Assembly: GCA_965223405.1 (NCBI GenBank)
Contig: CBDCWO010000006.1
Span: forward strand, 1,302,001 to 1,366,000
Reading direction: 5' to 3'
Length of the DNA stretch: 64,000 nt
Source of the DNA: CBDCWO01 sp965223405
GTDB lineage: Bacteria; Bacteroidota; Bacteroidia; Chitinophagales; Saprospiraceae
Part shown: in pieces, positions 1 through 12,192 of the stretch
Layout: every line of letters begins with the position of its first letter
Position numbering within the stretch: the stretch's first letter is position 1
Notes under the pieces: model-generated
Told to the model about the DNA's origin: nothing
Database searches by the model: none
Seen by the model: only the letters and a program-made list of their open reading frames with translations
Translations under genes and position numbers: made by a program

Positions 1-1
1 C

Positions 2-661
2 ATCGCTACCCGTACTCCTGTAATAGTCGTATTAATCGGAGGAAGTGCAGTCAATATGTCAAAATGGATAAAACATGTAGATGCCGTGTTACAAGGATGG
101 TACCCCGGTGAAATGGGTGGAATGGCGATCGCCGACATTTTATTGGGAAATCATACTCCGGGAGGCAAATTACCCATCACCTTTCCAAAATCCGAAGGCC
201 AGTTGCCGTTGGTGTATAATCACAAGCCTACAGGTCGCGGTGATGATTATCTGGATTCCAGTGGCAAACCTCTTTTCCCATTTGGATATGGCTTGAGTTA
301 TACCCAATTTTCCTATGATTCGCTTAAGATGAGCCAATCTTCGATTATGGTTGGAGATTCCGTTAAAATTAGCTGTAGGATAACGAATACTGGAGCAGTA
401 AAAGGAGATGAAGTAGTACAGTTGTACATCAGAGACGAGCTAGCTAGTGTTGCCCGACCCGTCAAAGAATTGAAAGGATTTCAACGTATAAGCCTTGAAT
501 CAGGAGAATCTGCTGATTGCAAGTTTATCCTTGGCCCATCAGCATTTGAAATGTTAGACCAAGACCTTAACCTGGTTATTGAACCAGGTGAATTCAGGAT
601 CATGATAGGTTCTTCTTCAAGAGACATTCGACTTCGCGGAATAGTAGAAGTTAGTAATTAG
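2..661 (+). CDS. Glycoside hydrolase family 3 (beta-glucosidase-like), C-terminal part
   Basis: The frame is open from the left edge (position 2) to the TAG at 659-661, so the gene starts outside the window. The visible 219 residues begin inside the GH3 C-terminal alpha/beta sandwich (TPVIVVLIGGSAVNM, then WYPGEMGGMAIADILLG and GGKLPITFPKSEGQLP) and continue through the FPFGYGLSYTQF junction into the fibronectin-III-like domain usual in BglX-type enzymes. The catalytic nucleophile lies in the missing N-terminal part. It should hydrolyse beta-linked oligosaccharides, probably in the periplasm; substrate cannot be told from this part. About 190 bp with no visible gene follow. Confidence 0.9.
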   Translation: MATRTPVIVVLIGGSAVNMSKWIKHVDAVLQGWYPGEMGGMAIADILLGNHTPGGKLPITFPKSEGQLPLVYNHKPTGRGDDYLDSSGKPLFPFGYGLSYTQFSYDSLKMSQSSIMVGDSVKISCRITNTGAVKGDEVVQLYIRDELASVARPVKELKGFQRISLESGESADCKFILGPSAFEMLDQDLNLVIEPGEFRIMIGSSSRDIRLRGIVEVSN

Positions 662-852
662 AACAATTGCCATTCAACTCAGATGATATAAAACCGATTA
701 CACTTATCCCACCTCGACCATATAATGTTGATCCTAGTTTATCGTATGTTGAGCAATGGTTGAACTTTTGATATACCACTGTTCATCTGTCAATCAACTC
801 TATGAAATGTAGTCGTAGATATCTAATAACATCACAGGCTAAACAATCGAAA

Positions 853-1446
853 TTATTGATTGCGAGTAAAATCCAGAATATTTCCCATGGCAAAACAGGT
901 TCGACAACGGGGTTCATATTTATCCTTTTCACCAATTAGTACCGTTTCTGAATCCGAAGTTAATCGATATGAATGAGTGGCCAAATTCCCGCAATGAACA
1001 CAAATAGCATGTACTTTCGTGATATATTCTGCCACTGCTAATAAATAAGGCATAGGACCAAAAGGCAAACCTCTGAAATCCATGTCTAGTCCGGCGATAA
1101 TAATTCGAATACCCTGATTGGCCAAATTTTGACAGACATCCGTCAACTCCAAATCAAAAAATTGGGCTTCATCGATTCCAATTACTTCGGTTTCATCAAG
1201 ATGGTGTAATAGGTCTTTGGAAGTATTTATAGGTATCGAAGGAATCACATTCTCATCATGACTAATTATTTGTTTGGTATGATAGCGAATGTCTTTGGCA
1301 GGTTTAAATATTTGAACCTTTTGGCGAGCGATTTGGGCCCTTTTAAGACGTCTTATTAATTCTTCGGTTTTTCCACTAAACATTGAACCACAAATCACTT
1401 CGATCCAACCATTCCTTTGTCCTTTAAAATGAGGTTCTAAAAACAT
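853..1446 (-). CDS. tdk: Thymidine kinase (type II)
   Basis: A 197-residue cytosolic enzyme that phosphorylates thymidine to dTMP in the salvage pathway. The P-loop GSMFSGKTEEL lies near residues 21-31, the Walker B-like IGIDEAQFF follows at mid-length, and the lid/zinc part has CVHC and CRTC pairs that form the structural zinc site of type II kinases. Length is normal for the family. The ATG at 1446 is the first in frame. It is divergent from the next gene with 131 bp between starts. Confidence 0.95.
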   Translation of the reverse strand: MFLEPHFKGQRNGWIEVICGSMFSGKTEELIRRLKRAQIARQKVQIFKPAKDIRYHTKQIISHDENVIPSIPINTSKDLLHHLDETEVIGIDEAQFFDLELTDVCQNLANQGIRIIIAGLDMDFRGLPFGPMPYLLAVAEYITKVHAICVHCGNLATHSYRLTSDSETVLIGEKDKYEPRCRTCFAMGNILDFTRNQ

Positions 1447-1577
1447 GTACCATCCAATTTATTGAATCGAAATTCGTTATAAGTTCTGAGATTGCCGGAC
1501 AACAAATAAACTAAAATCTGCATTTAATAAGTTAATTAAATAATTAAAATAAATTTACAACCAACAATTTATCCGTC

Positions 1578-2384
1578 ATGAATGTAGGAAGAACCAAAAA
1601 CATCCTTGATAAAATCAACCATTTAATGTCAAGCATTGCCATGTCTGACAATGATGTATCCGCACTTGAAAAAGACCTCTTATTAAGTTATGTGCGAGAT
1701 CTATATGATTCGGTTCTAACTTCGAGCAATTCTCCCAATAATCAAAGCATTAAGCAAAAAGTTGAAACTTCATTAGAGCAGACGAAGGAAATCATTAATG
1801 AACATTCGTCAATAGAGGTGGAATCCAATCCAAATCAAGAGGATAATATACCTTCATTATCGGATCTGGAGGCAAACAGACACCTTCAGGAACAAATTCA
1901 CGTGCATAAGCAGATGCCGGTATCACCGGTACCTGCTCCTCCTTCATCTCAAACTAGTGTTGTTACCCAGATTGAACCTGAACCTTTACCACAGGCCGCT
2001 CCTGAATCACAGCGAGAAGATCAACAAAGTACCGATAGTAATCCCCATCAGCAACCAGATCAAATAAAAAAAATAAACCATCTTTTTGAGGTTCCAGAGG
2101 CTAGGGATTTATCTTCTAAACTAGGAGAAGGAAAAATAACTGATCTACATAAAGCGGTTGGTATTAATGAGAAGCTATTGCTTATTAATAAGTTATTCAA
2201 CCGGGATCATATTTTATATAATGACACTATACGCAGAATAAACAGTATGCAGGACTACCAGGAAGCTAAACAATTCTTGATGTCCCAAATCGCATTAGAT
2301 CAAAACTGGGAACAAGAAGACAAACAGGATATTGCCAAAAGTTTTATAAAGCTGGTGAGAAGAAAATTTAAGTCTTTAAATTGA
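1578..2384 (+). CDS. Hypothetical protein with Pro/Gln-rich linker and conserved-looking C-terminal region
   Basis: A 268-residue soluble protein without signal peptide or membrane segment. Residues 1-70 look helical, 75-165 are low complexity rich in P, Q, S and E, and the last about 100 residues (from HLFEVPEARDLSSKLGEGKITDLHKAVGINEKLLLIN to the end) look like a compact helical domain, ending in basic KLVRRKFKSLN. I have seen this C-terminal pattern in Bacteroidota proteins of unknown function; no activity can be assigned. The gene lies between divergent tdk and the rhomboid gene. Confidence 0.75.
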   Translation: MNVGRTKNILDKINHLMSSIAMSDNDVSALEKDLLLSYVRDLYDSVLTSSNSPNNQSIKQKVETSLEQTKEIINEHSSIEVESNPNQEDNIPSLSDLEANRHLQEQIHVHKQMPVSPVPAPPSSQTSVVTQIEPEPLPQAAPESQREDQQSTDSNPHQQPDQIKKINHLFEVPEARDLSSKLGEGKITDLHKAVGINEKLLLINKLFNRDHILYNDTIRRINSMQDYQEAKQFLMSQIALDQNWEQEDKQDIAKSFIKLVRRKFKSLN

Positions 2385-2415
2385 AATGATTCATCGAAAT
2401 TTTTGAAAATCCCAG

Positions 2416-2439
2416 CTCACACACCATAATTTGTGTGAG
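2416..2439 (+). other. 8-bp hairpin overlapping the upstream-most rhomboid start
   Basis: CTCACACA (2416-2423) is perfectly complementary to TGTGTGAG (2432-2439) with an 8-nt loop. It lies 31 bp after the stop of the preceding gene and covers the TTG at 2431 that opens the rhomboid frame. No U-run follows, so it is a poor intrinsic terminator. It argues for starting translation downstream, at GTG 2458. Confidence 0.6.
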
Positions 2440-3123
2440 AAATCAATTCAATATAAAGTGAGTCAGGAGCATCCTATTAAGAAAATTTGGGCAGCGATTC
2501 TGTTTCCAGCCATATTGCTGATTTTACTTTGGCTATTTTATTTTCTTCAGTTTCTTAGTGGTGGTAGTTTGGGTTATTTGGGAATACTACCTCAACATGT
2601 AGAAGGGTTGAAGGGAATATTGATGTCACCTTTGATTCATGGCGATTTCAATCATTTGTTGTCCAACTCGTTTCCTCTGTTTATACTTACCTTGATCATT
2701 AACATGTTTTACCGTAAAGTTGCCATACTTTCCTTTTTTATGATCTATTTCTTTACTGGGTTGACGGTTTGGCTTTTTGCAAGACCGGTGTATCACATTG
2801 GGGCTTCGGGAGTGGTGTATGGTCTGCTATCATTCATATTCTGGACCGGAATCTTCAGAAGAAATACGAAATCTATCATCCTGGCTTTGTTAGTAGGATT
2901 CTTGTATTCCGGGTTCATTTGGGGTGTAATTCCGGTTGAAGAAGGTGTTTCCTGGGAAAGTCATTTATTTGGAGGGCTGGTAGGAATTGTTGTTGCCTAC
3001 ATCATGAGAAAATTTATCGAAGATGACGAGCAGGCTAAGTTGTATAGCTACGAACTGGATGAAAGGGAAAATTCGGATCACTACTATTACGAACGTGATA
3101 TTTTTGATCGTACAGAAAATTGA
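2431..3123 (+). CDS. Rhomboid family intramembrane serine protease
   Basis: The reading frame gives 230 residues with about six hydrophobic segments. Rhomboid hallmarks are all present: HGDFNHLLSN (first-loop His/Asn), GASGVVYGLL holding the catalytic serine, and ESHLFGGLVGI holding the catalytic histidine. It should cleave membrane-embedded substrates in the inner membrane. There is no ATG near the N-terminus: the frame opens with TTG at 2431, but GTG at 2458 is an equally good start and avoids the hairpin at 2416-2439. The tail beyond the last helix is acidic and tyrosine-rich. Confidence 0.9.
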   Translation: MCEKSIQYKVSQEHPIKKIWAAILFPAILLILLWLFYFLQFLSGGSLGYLGILPQHVEGLKGILMSPLIHGDFNHLLSNSFPLFILTLIINMFYRKVAILSFFMIYFFTGLTVWLFARPVYHIGASGVVYGLLSFIFWTGIFRRNTKSIILALLVGFLYSGFIWGVIPVEEGVSWESHLFGGLVGIVVAYIMRKFIEDDEQAKLYSYELDERENSDHYYYERDIFDRTEN

Positions 3124-3137
3124 TTCCCAATTATAAC

Positions 3138-3539
3138 TTATTCATTTTTACGGGCATTAAGGGTTCTATCAATTCGTAATTCCTGAATTTTTATTTTGCC
3201 GTCTCTTTTTTTTCCAAAAACGTACACCCGTAAATTTCCCTTATCTGTTTTAAGTCGAGCGATTGAATATTGAGATCCCTGCGCTTTCGAAGTGCCGCGA
3301 TGAATTGGAGTACATTCGGAAGGTGAAAATTGTGTAAAAAACTTAGTCAATGCTCTTTTACCCAAATTTTTGTCGTACACGGATACCTTATCCAAAAGAT
3401 GAATCTCAACATTTTGATCTAAATATTTGCTCAAACCCTCCACATCTCCTTTAGCTAAGGCGGTAAAAATAGGTGCGACACCTTGTCCTGCGGCCGATCC
3501 CGTAATAAGCATTGCTAATATGACTAAAAAGTTTTTCAT
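3138..3539 (-). CDS. Small secreted DUF4783-like protein
   Basis: A 133-residue protein with an N-terminal signal peptide (MKNFLVILAMLITGSAAGQG). The mature part (ALAKGDVEGLSKYLDQNVEI... IQELRID) has the NTF2-like pattern of a DUF4783-type Bacteroidota family: a helix, then beta strands around a lone cysteine. Function unknown. It is convergent with the rhomboid gene, with only 14 bp between stops. Family assignment is from memory of the pattern. Confidence 0.65.
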   Translation of the reverse strand: MKNFLVILAMLITGSAAGQGVAPIFTALAKGDVEGLSKYLDQNVEIHLLDKVSVYDKNLGKRALTKFFTQFSPSECTPIHRGTSKAQGSQYSIARLKTDKGNLRVYVFGKKRDGKIKIQELRIDRTLNARKNE

Positions 3540-3808
3540 TTAGTTTTGATTGAAATAATTTTCAATAAAGATTTTCAGACATATACTTTTCAGCTTACTT
3601 TAAACTCATATTCACAAACAATACCTGCCAAAAATTAATTCAATTTTCAATTTAAGAATATGTTAATTAAAATTCTATAAGGTAAACCGTGATAGTGATG
3701 CAAATATTGCTTTCCTAATTGAAATGCAATATATTGATTTAAAGCGGCAATAATAAAAATTCAAAATAAAGACGTATGTACCTGCTATTTGTTCCCAATT
3801 TTTACATC

Positions 3809-3822
3809 TTTGACCGGTCAAA
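3809..3822. promoter_or_regulatory. 14-bp perfect palindrome upstream of gpmI
   Basis: TTTGACCGGTCAAA is its own reverse complement and lies 12 bp before the gpmI ATG. Its left TTTG could also serve as the 3' half of a Bacteroidota -7 element, though the preceding bases (TACATC) do not fit TAnnTTTG well. It could be an operator or simply a short hairpin in the leader. Confidence 0.35.
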
Positions 3823-3834
3823 ATAATTTGGATA

Positions 3835-5361
3835 ATGCATAAAGCAATGTTGATAATATTAGACGGATGGGGACATGGTCCTGATGATACACGCAGTGCA
3901 ATTGCACAAGCGAAAACACCTTTTGTAGATAGCATGTATCAAAAGTATGCCCACAGCGAGTTGATCACTTTTGGTGAAGAGGTTGGACTTCCCGAGGGTC
4001 AAATGGGAAATTCGGAAGTTGGCCATCTTAATATCGGAGCTGGGAGAATAGTTTACCAAGAATTGGCACGAATCAACAAAGCCATCCGATCCGGAGAACT
4101 TGCTAACAACCAAATCTTGAATAATGCACTCGCTGAATTGCGAAATCAAGGAGGAGCTTTACATCTATTGGGATTGGTATCCGATGGAGGTGTTCATTCA
4201 CACATCAATCATTTATTAGCTATATCCGATATCGCCAATCAGGCTCAAATTGAACAGATCTTTGTCCATGCATTTATGGACGGAAGAGATTGCTCGCCTA
4301 CCAGTGGTTTAGGATTCATTCAAGAAGTTGAAGATCATATTTCAGGAAGCAATACCCAAATTGCAACGGTCATCGGAAGGTATTATGCTATGGACCGGGA
4401 TAAAAGGTGGGAACGGATTAAATTGGCATATGATATGATGGTCCATGGTAAAGGTAGGGAGATAACTTCCGCTGCAGATGCAGTATTCAATAGTTACGAA
4501 AAAGGAGTTACCGATGAATTCATTGATCCAGTGGTGGTGGTCGACGAGACAAATCAGGCCATTGGCAAAATAAAAGATGGAGATTTAGTGATTTGCTTCA
4601 ACTTCAGGACGGATCGACCCCGGCAGATTATTGAAGCGCTAACCCAATCCTCTCATCCCGAACATAATTTGTACCCTTTGAATATTCGTTGTGTTACCAT
4701 GACCGAATATGACAAAACTTTTAAAAACATCGAAGTAATATTTCCAAGTGAGGATATAACCAATACTCTGGGAGAATATATTTCAAATCTGGGATATACT
4801 CAGTTACGCATGGCTGAAACAGAAAAGTACCCTCATGTGACCTATTTTTTCTCCGGAGGGAGGGAAAATCCATTTTTAAGGGAAAAGAGGTTGGTAATAC
4901 CCAGTCCGAAGGTAGCGACTTATGACCTTCAACCGGAAATGAGTGCTCCCGAAGTTACCGAGGTGGCTATGCGCGAAATAAATCAAAATGCACCTGATTT
5001 TATCTGTCTGAACTTTGCCAACACAGACATGGTAGGACACACCGGGGTATTTGCTGCCGCTATGAAAGCTGCCGAAACAGTAGATAAAGGAATGAGTAAA
5101 TTAGTTCCTTTAGCAATCGAAAAAGGGTATCGGCTAGTAATAATAGCAGACCACGGAAATGCAGATTACATGATCAATGATGACGGGAGTCCACATACCG
5201 CACACACTACCAATCCCGTTCCTTGCATAATCATCGATCCTGGTGCGAAATATCAGGTTTTCGCGGGCAAATTAGCAGATATTGCTCCGACTATATTAAA
5301 ACTTATGGAGTTGACACCACCTGACGAAATGAACGGCAATGTACTTATTCAATATACATAA
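3835..5361 (+). CDS. gpmI: 2,3-bisphosphoglycerate-independent phosphoglycerate mutase
   Basis: A 508-residue two-domain, Mn-dependent glycolytic enzyme that interconverts 3- and 2-phosphoglycerate. The metal-binding start ILDGWGHGP, the catalytic serine in MGNSEVGHLNIGAGR, the phosphotransferase segment HAFMDGRDCSP, RTDRPRQI and the C-terminal metal motif IADHGNADYM are all present. Length is typical. The 3' end overlaps the next gene by 23 bp in another frame, suggesting translational coupling. Confidence 0.97.
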   Translation: MHKAMLIILDGWGHGPDDTRSAIAQAKTPFVDSMYQKYAHSELITFGEEVGLPEGQMGNSEVGHLNIGAGRIVYQELARINKAIRSGELANNQILNNALAELRNQGGALHLLGLVSDGGVHSHINHLLAISDIANQAQIEQIFVHAFMDGRDCSPTSGLGFIQEVEDHISGSNTQIATVIGRYYAMDRDKRWERIKLAYDMMVHGKGREITSAADAVFNSYEKGVTDEFIDPVVVVDETNQAIGKIKDGDLVICFNFRTDRPRQIIEALTQSSHPEHNLYPLNIRCVTMTEYDKTFKNIEVIFPSEDITNTLGEYISNLGYTQLRMAETEKYPHVTYFFSGGRENPFLREKRLVIPSPKVATYDLQPEMSAPEVTEVAMREINQNAPDFICLNFANTDMVGHTGVFAAAMKAAETVDKGMSKLVPLAIEKGYRLVIIADHGNADYMINDDGSPHTAHTTNPVPCIIIDPGAKYQVFAGKLADIAPTILKLMELTPPDEMNGNVLIQYT

Positions 5362-5896
5362 ATCCAAATTTGGCTGGCTGGCCCTGATCCTGTCAATTCT
5401 TCTCGCTTCCTGTGTTCAATCGGATCCATCGACCGTTGATAATCCTCAGGAATTATTTGATTTTGCTGCTTATCTACAAGACTATAAAAAGGAATTTCAA
5501 TCTCAAAAAGGCTGGAAAAAGTCCATCACAAAATATAAAGTTAGCGAAATAAAAGAGATCAATTCAGAACAATTCATTGAAGATTTAGATATCTTAAACC
5601 TCTTCCATATTAACCCGATTGTATCCCATCATTATCGAATAGATTCCTTGATTGAGCTGAATGTAGTGAAAGAAATAAGTGCGGAAAGCCAAAACCAAAA
5701 AGACAAAATAAAACTATTTAAGGTTGAATTTGAGAATCAACTGGTCAAACGGATCATCTCGGAGTATCGTGTAAAATCCCTGATTGGTCGTCGTGAGGTC
5801 AAATTGATCTGGGAAGGCGAAAAGGGATATAATTTAGTTATCACTGAAGGCAAAGGTCCTGAGGCTGAAAATACAGAAATCAAATACTTCCAATAA
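5339..5896 (+). CDS. Hypothetical lipoprotein
   Basis: A 185-residue protein whose N-terminus carries a hydrophobic stretch ending in a lipobox (LILSILLASC, Cys about residue 25). The remainder is charged and probably beta-rich, with no motif I can place. The ATG lies inside the last codons of gpmI, so the two are probably co-transcribed. No function assigned. Confidence 0.75.
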   Translation: MYLFNIHKSKFGWLALILSILLASCVQSDPSTVDNPQELFDFAAYLQDYKKEFQSQKGWKKSITKYKVSEIKEINSEQFIEDLDILNLFHINPIVSHHYRIDSLIELNVVKEISAESQNQKDKIKLFKVEFENQLVKRIISEYRVKSLIGRREVKLIWEGEKGYNLVITEGKGPEAENTEIKYFQ

Positions 5897-6131
5897 AGTT
5901 TATGCAACACTCGGAGATCAGGCGCTAATTTCTTTCACAAATCATTGTATGCTATTATTTTGTACATTATCTGTATAATTATTTATTGCACTGTACTTCA
6001 ACAAAGAAAATCTGATTTCCAGCATGTAATCCCTAGAACCTTGCTGTATTTTTTCTCTTTTATGAACAAAACGTGGATTGAAAAATGTTAATTACTTCAA
6101 TGAAGTTCATATCGGATCAAATCTCAACAAA

Positions 6132-6809
6132 ATGAAAAAATCAATTCTACTAAGGATTATTATCATGTTGGCTGTTTATTTAGGATTAACTTATCTAGGT
6201 GGAGATATAGGTAGAAAGATATTGTATCCGATCCGTCTTCTGGTTACTTTTTTGCATGAATTCGGGCATGCATTAGGTGCCTTAGTTACTGGCGGAACTG
6301 TATTGGATGTTCAAATTAACTCCGATGGCAGTGGATTTACGAGAAGCATGGGCGGTATACCGTCAATAATATTAATGGGTGGCTATTTAGGGAGTGCAAT
6401 TTTTGGAAACATATTGTTCTTAATTGGATCGAGGGCACGAAGTTTTGTGAAGCCATTCATATTGCTACTTGGCACCGCCATGTTAGTAACGGCATTTGTA
6501 TGGTTTAATTCATTTTTTACTACAGCCGTATTGATTGGATTTGCATTGGTTTTTTTCTTTATCGCTTTAAAAACGAAAATCGGCGGTGAAGTTATCATGT
6601 TTTTGGGCTTAGCCTGTATCTTATATATTATCCAGGATTTTAACGTAGGTCCTGCTTCGGATCTAGCTCAATATGCCAAGATAATGAAGATCTTACCGGC
6701 TCAAATATGGATGTATATTTGGTTGCTCATTGCGTTGTTTTTTACTGCTTTAAATCTTCGGATTGTCTTTCGAAAGGAAAAAGAAGATCCTGTCAAGCAA
6801 GAGGGCTGA
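6132..6809 (+). CDS. M50-family (site-2-protease-like) membrane protein
   Basis: About 225 residues from ATG 6132 (MKKSILLRIIIML). The frame extends to a TTG at 6078, but the added residues are polar and lack a start context, so I prefer the ATG. Six or so hydrophobic segments are predicted, and the second contains LHEFGHALGAL, the zinc motif HExxH of M50B-like peptidases, followed by a small glycine-rich loop as in that family. A second metal ligand is not obvious, so protease activity is inferred, not shown. Confidence 0.8.
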   Translation: MKKSILLRIIIMLAVYLGLTYLGGDIGRKILYPIRLLVTFLHEFGHALGALVTGGTVLDVQINSDGSGFTRSMGGIPSIILMGGYLGSAIFGNILFLIGSRARSFVKPFILLLGTAMLVTAFVWFNSFFTTAVLIGFALVFFFIALKTKIGGEVIMFLGLACILYIIQDFNVGPASDLAQYAKIMKILPAQIWMYIWLLIALFFTALNLRIVFRKEKEDPVKQEG

Positions 6810-6915
6810 CCCCTTTTTAATTTATAGTTTGTATATAATATGGGGTACTGGAGACAGTTATACAATTTGGAGGATTACGCCTGTGATCAGCCAAGAATAT
6901 AGCATTGAAAAAAGA

Positions 6916-6946
6916 GAAAGCCGTTTCCGGTAAGGAAACGGCTTTC
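6916..6946 (-). terminator. Intrinsic terminator of the rRNA operon
   Basis: GAAAGCCGTTTCC (6916-6928) pairs perfectly over 13 bp with 6934-6946 around a 5-nt loop. Read on the minus strand it follows the 5S gene directly and is succeeded by a CTCTTTTTTC tract. This is the expected end of the rrn transcript. Confidence 0.9.
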
Positions 6947-6954
6947 ATAAAAAA

Positions 6955-7066
6955 TGGCAGCGACCTACTCTCCCACCCTTTCGGGAAGTACCATCGGCGC
7001 TGAAGGGCTTAACTTCTCTGTTCGGTATGGTAAGAGGTGATCCCCTTCGCTACAACCACCATAAGA
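6955..7066 (-). rRNA. rrf: 5S ribosomal RNA
   Basis: The minus strand shows the 5S signatures: GTTGTAGCGAAGGGGATCAC, CCGAACAGAGAAGTTAAGCC (loop B/C region), GATGGTACT and GGGAGAGTAGGTCGC at the 3' end. The ends are approximate to a few bases. It is about 90 bp downstream of the 23S gene and just before the terminator. Confidence 0.93.
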
Positions 7067-7097
7067 TTTTGTGGACGATATGTCCAATTTCTTATTA

Positions 7098-7122
7098 AAA
7101 ATGTAAAAAGACAGGAGGAGAA
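7098..7122 (-). other. 3' arm of the pre-23S processing stem
   Basis: On the plus strand AAAATGT (7098-7104), GACAGG (7110-7115) and GGAGAA (7117-7122) occur in this order. They are complementary to ACATTTT, CCTGTC and TTCTCC at 10144-10150, 10133-10138 and 10125-10130 on the other side of 23S. This is the usual RNase III duplex that brackets 23S rRNA. Confidence 0.7.
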
Positions 7123-7157
7123 TTAAGTCAGAACAAGAAGAAAAGATAAAAAAAGGA

Positions 7158-10076
<2,919 letters not shown>

Positions 10077-10124
10077 TAATCAAGTATGAGTAACTTATTC
10101 TTCTATATCTTATTGTGACCTCGT

Positions 10125-10150
10125 TTCTCCATCCTGTCAATGAACATTTT
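10125..10150 (-). other. 5' arm of the pre-23S processing stem
   Basis: Blocks TTCTCC, CCTGTC and ACATTTT pair with 7117-7122, 7110-7115 and 7098-7104 on the far side of 23S. The arm overlaps the spacer boxA-like element. Confidence 0.7.
10135..10146 (-). promoter_or_regulatory. boxA-like antitermination element in the 16S-23S spacer
   Basis: The minus strand reads TGTTCATTGACA, close to bacterial boxA (TGCTCTTTAACA in E. coli). The rrn leader has a near-identical 12-mer, AGTTCATTGACA, at 11927-11938. A boxA both in the leader and before 23S is the arrangement known in other bacteria, where NusB/S10 bind to prevent premature termination. Confidence 0.6.
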
Positions 10151-10174
10151 GCTAAATACTTAAATCTAGCTTCG

Positions 10175-10225
10175 TTGATATGGTGGATTCGAACCACCTC
10201 TTAACTTCCAACTAAGTGATATCAA
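10175..10225 (-). other. tRNA-like element lacking an anticodon arm, in the rRNA spacer
   Basis: On the minus strand the 51 nt fold as: acceptor strand TTGATAT (10225-10219); CA; D arm CTTA-GTTGGAAGT-TAAG (10216-10200) with the GG of a D loop; one A; T arm GGTGG-TTCGAAT-CCACC (10198-10182) with a canonical T loop; acceptor strand ATATCAA (10181-10175). All 7 acceptor, 4 D and 5 T pairs are Watson-Crick. The anticodon stem, anticodon and variable loop are missing, so it cannot decode. No CCA is encoded, and the base after the acceptor is C. It sits where tRNA-Ile and tRNA-Ala genes normally lie. Inference: a decayed spacer tRNA kept, or selected, as a processing signal for RNase P/Z. Confidence 0.75.
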
Positions 10226-10265
10226 AAAAAATAACACAACATTGTGCTATTCAGAAAAAAACAAA

Positions 10266-10300
10266 GACACTGTGCAAAGCAGGGGAAGTAAAAAGGAATG
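10266..10300 (-). other. 3' arm of the pre-16S processing stem
   Basis: GACACTGTGC (10266-10275), AGCAGGG (10278-10284) and AGGAATG (10294-10300) are complementary, in order, to GCACAGTGTC (11921-11930), CCCTGCT (11899-11905) and CATTCCT (11882-11888) in the leader. This forms the long duplex expected around 16S rRNA. Confidence 0.75.
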
Positions 10301-10340
10301 ATATGGTATTTTACTAGTTATAGTAAAATACAATGCTCTT

Positions 10341-11873
<1,533 letters not shown>

Positions 11874-11881
11874 TTTCTTCC

Positions 11882-11930
11882 CATTCCTATTCATACCTCC
11901 CTGCTCGTTTTAAACTTCTAGCACAGTGTC
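11882..11930 (-). other. 5' arm of the pre-16S processing stem
   Basis: Three blocks (11921-11930, 11899-11905, 11882-11888) pair with 10266-10300 in the spacer. The outermost block is a perfect 10-bp match and partly overlaps the leader boxA. Confidence 0.75.
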
Positions 11931-11938
11931 AATGAACT
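11927..11938 (-). promoter_or_regulatory. boxA-like antitermination element in the rrn leader
   Basis: The minus strand reads AGTTCATTGACA, 11 of 12 identical to the spacer copy at 10135-10146. It lies about 100 nt after the inferred transcription start, a usual leader boxA position. Confidence 0.6.
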
Positions 11939-12034
11939 TTTTTGTAATCGATTCACACTTTCCAATCCACTTCTTCAACCACTCAATCACATTCTTTCTT
12001 ATATCTTTTTCCACCTTTCTCTAAAAGCGGACTG

Positions 12035-12064
12035 CAAAGATAATTCAATTATAATTAATTCAAA
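12035..12064 (-). promoter_or_regulatory. rRNA operon promoter (Bacteroidota type)
   Basis: On the minus strand TTTG (-33, 12064-12061) is followed by 18 bp and then TATCTTTG (-7, 12042-12035), an exact match to the Bacteroidota consensus TTTG-N17-21-TAnnTTTG. An A/T-rich stretch just upstream (12065-12095) may act as an UP element. Transcription should start near 12028. Between it and 16S lie only the leader, boxA and processing arm; no gene is seen in 11874-12192. Confidence 0.9.
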
Positions 12065-12192
12065 GTTTCAATTGAAAAAAAAATATTTTTTTCACAGACT
12101 TGAGACTTTGATACAAAGGACACCATAATAATATATATACATCGACAATTCATTAACTCAACTATCCTACTACAATACCCCTTGTGATCCTT

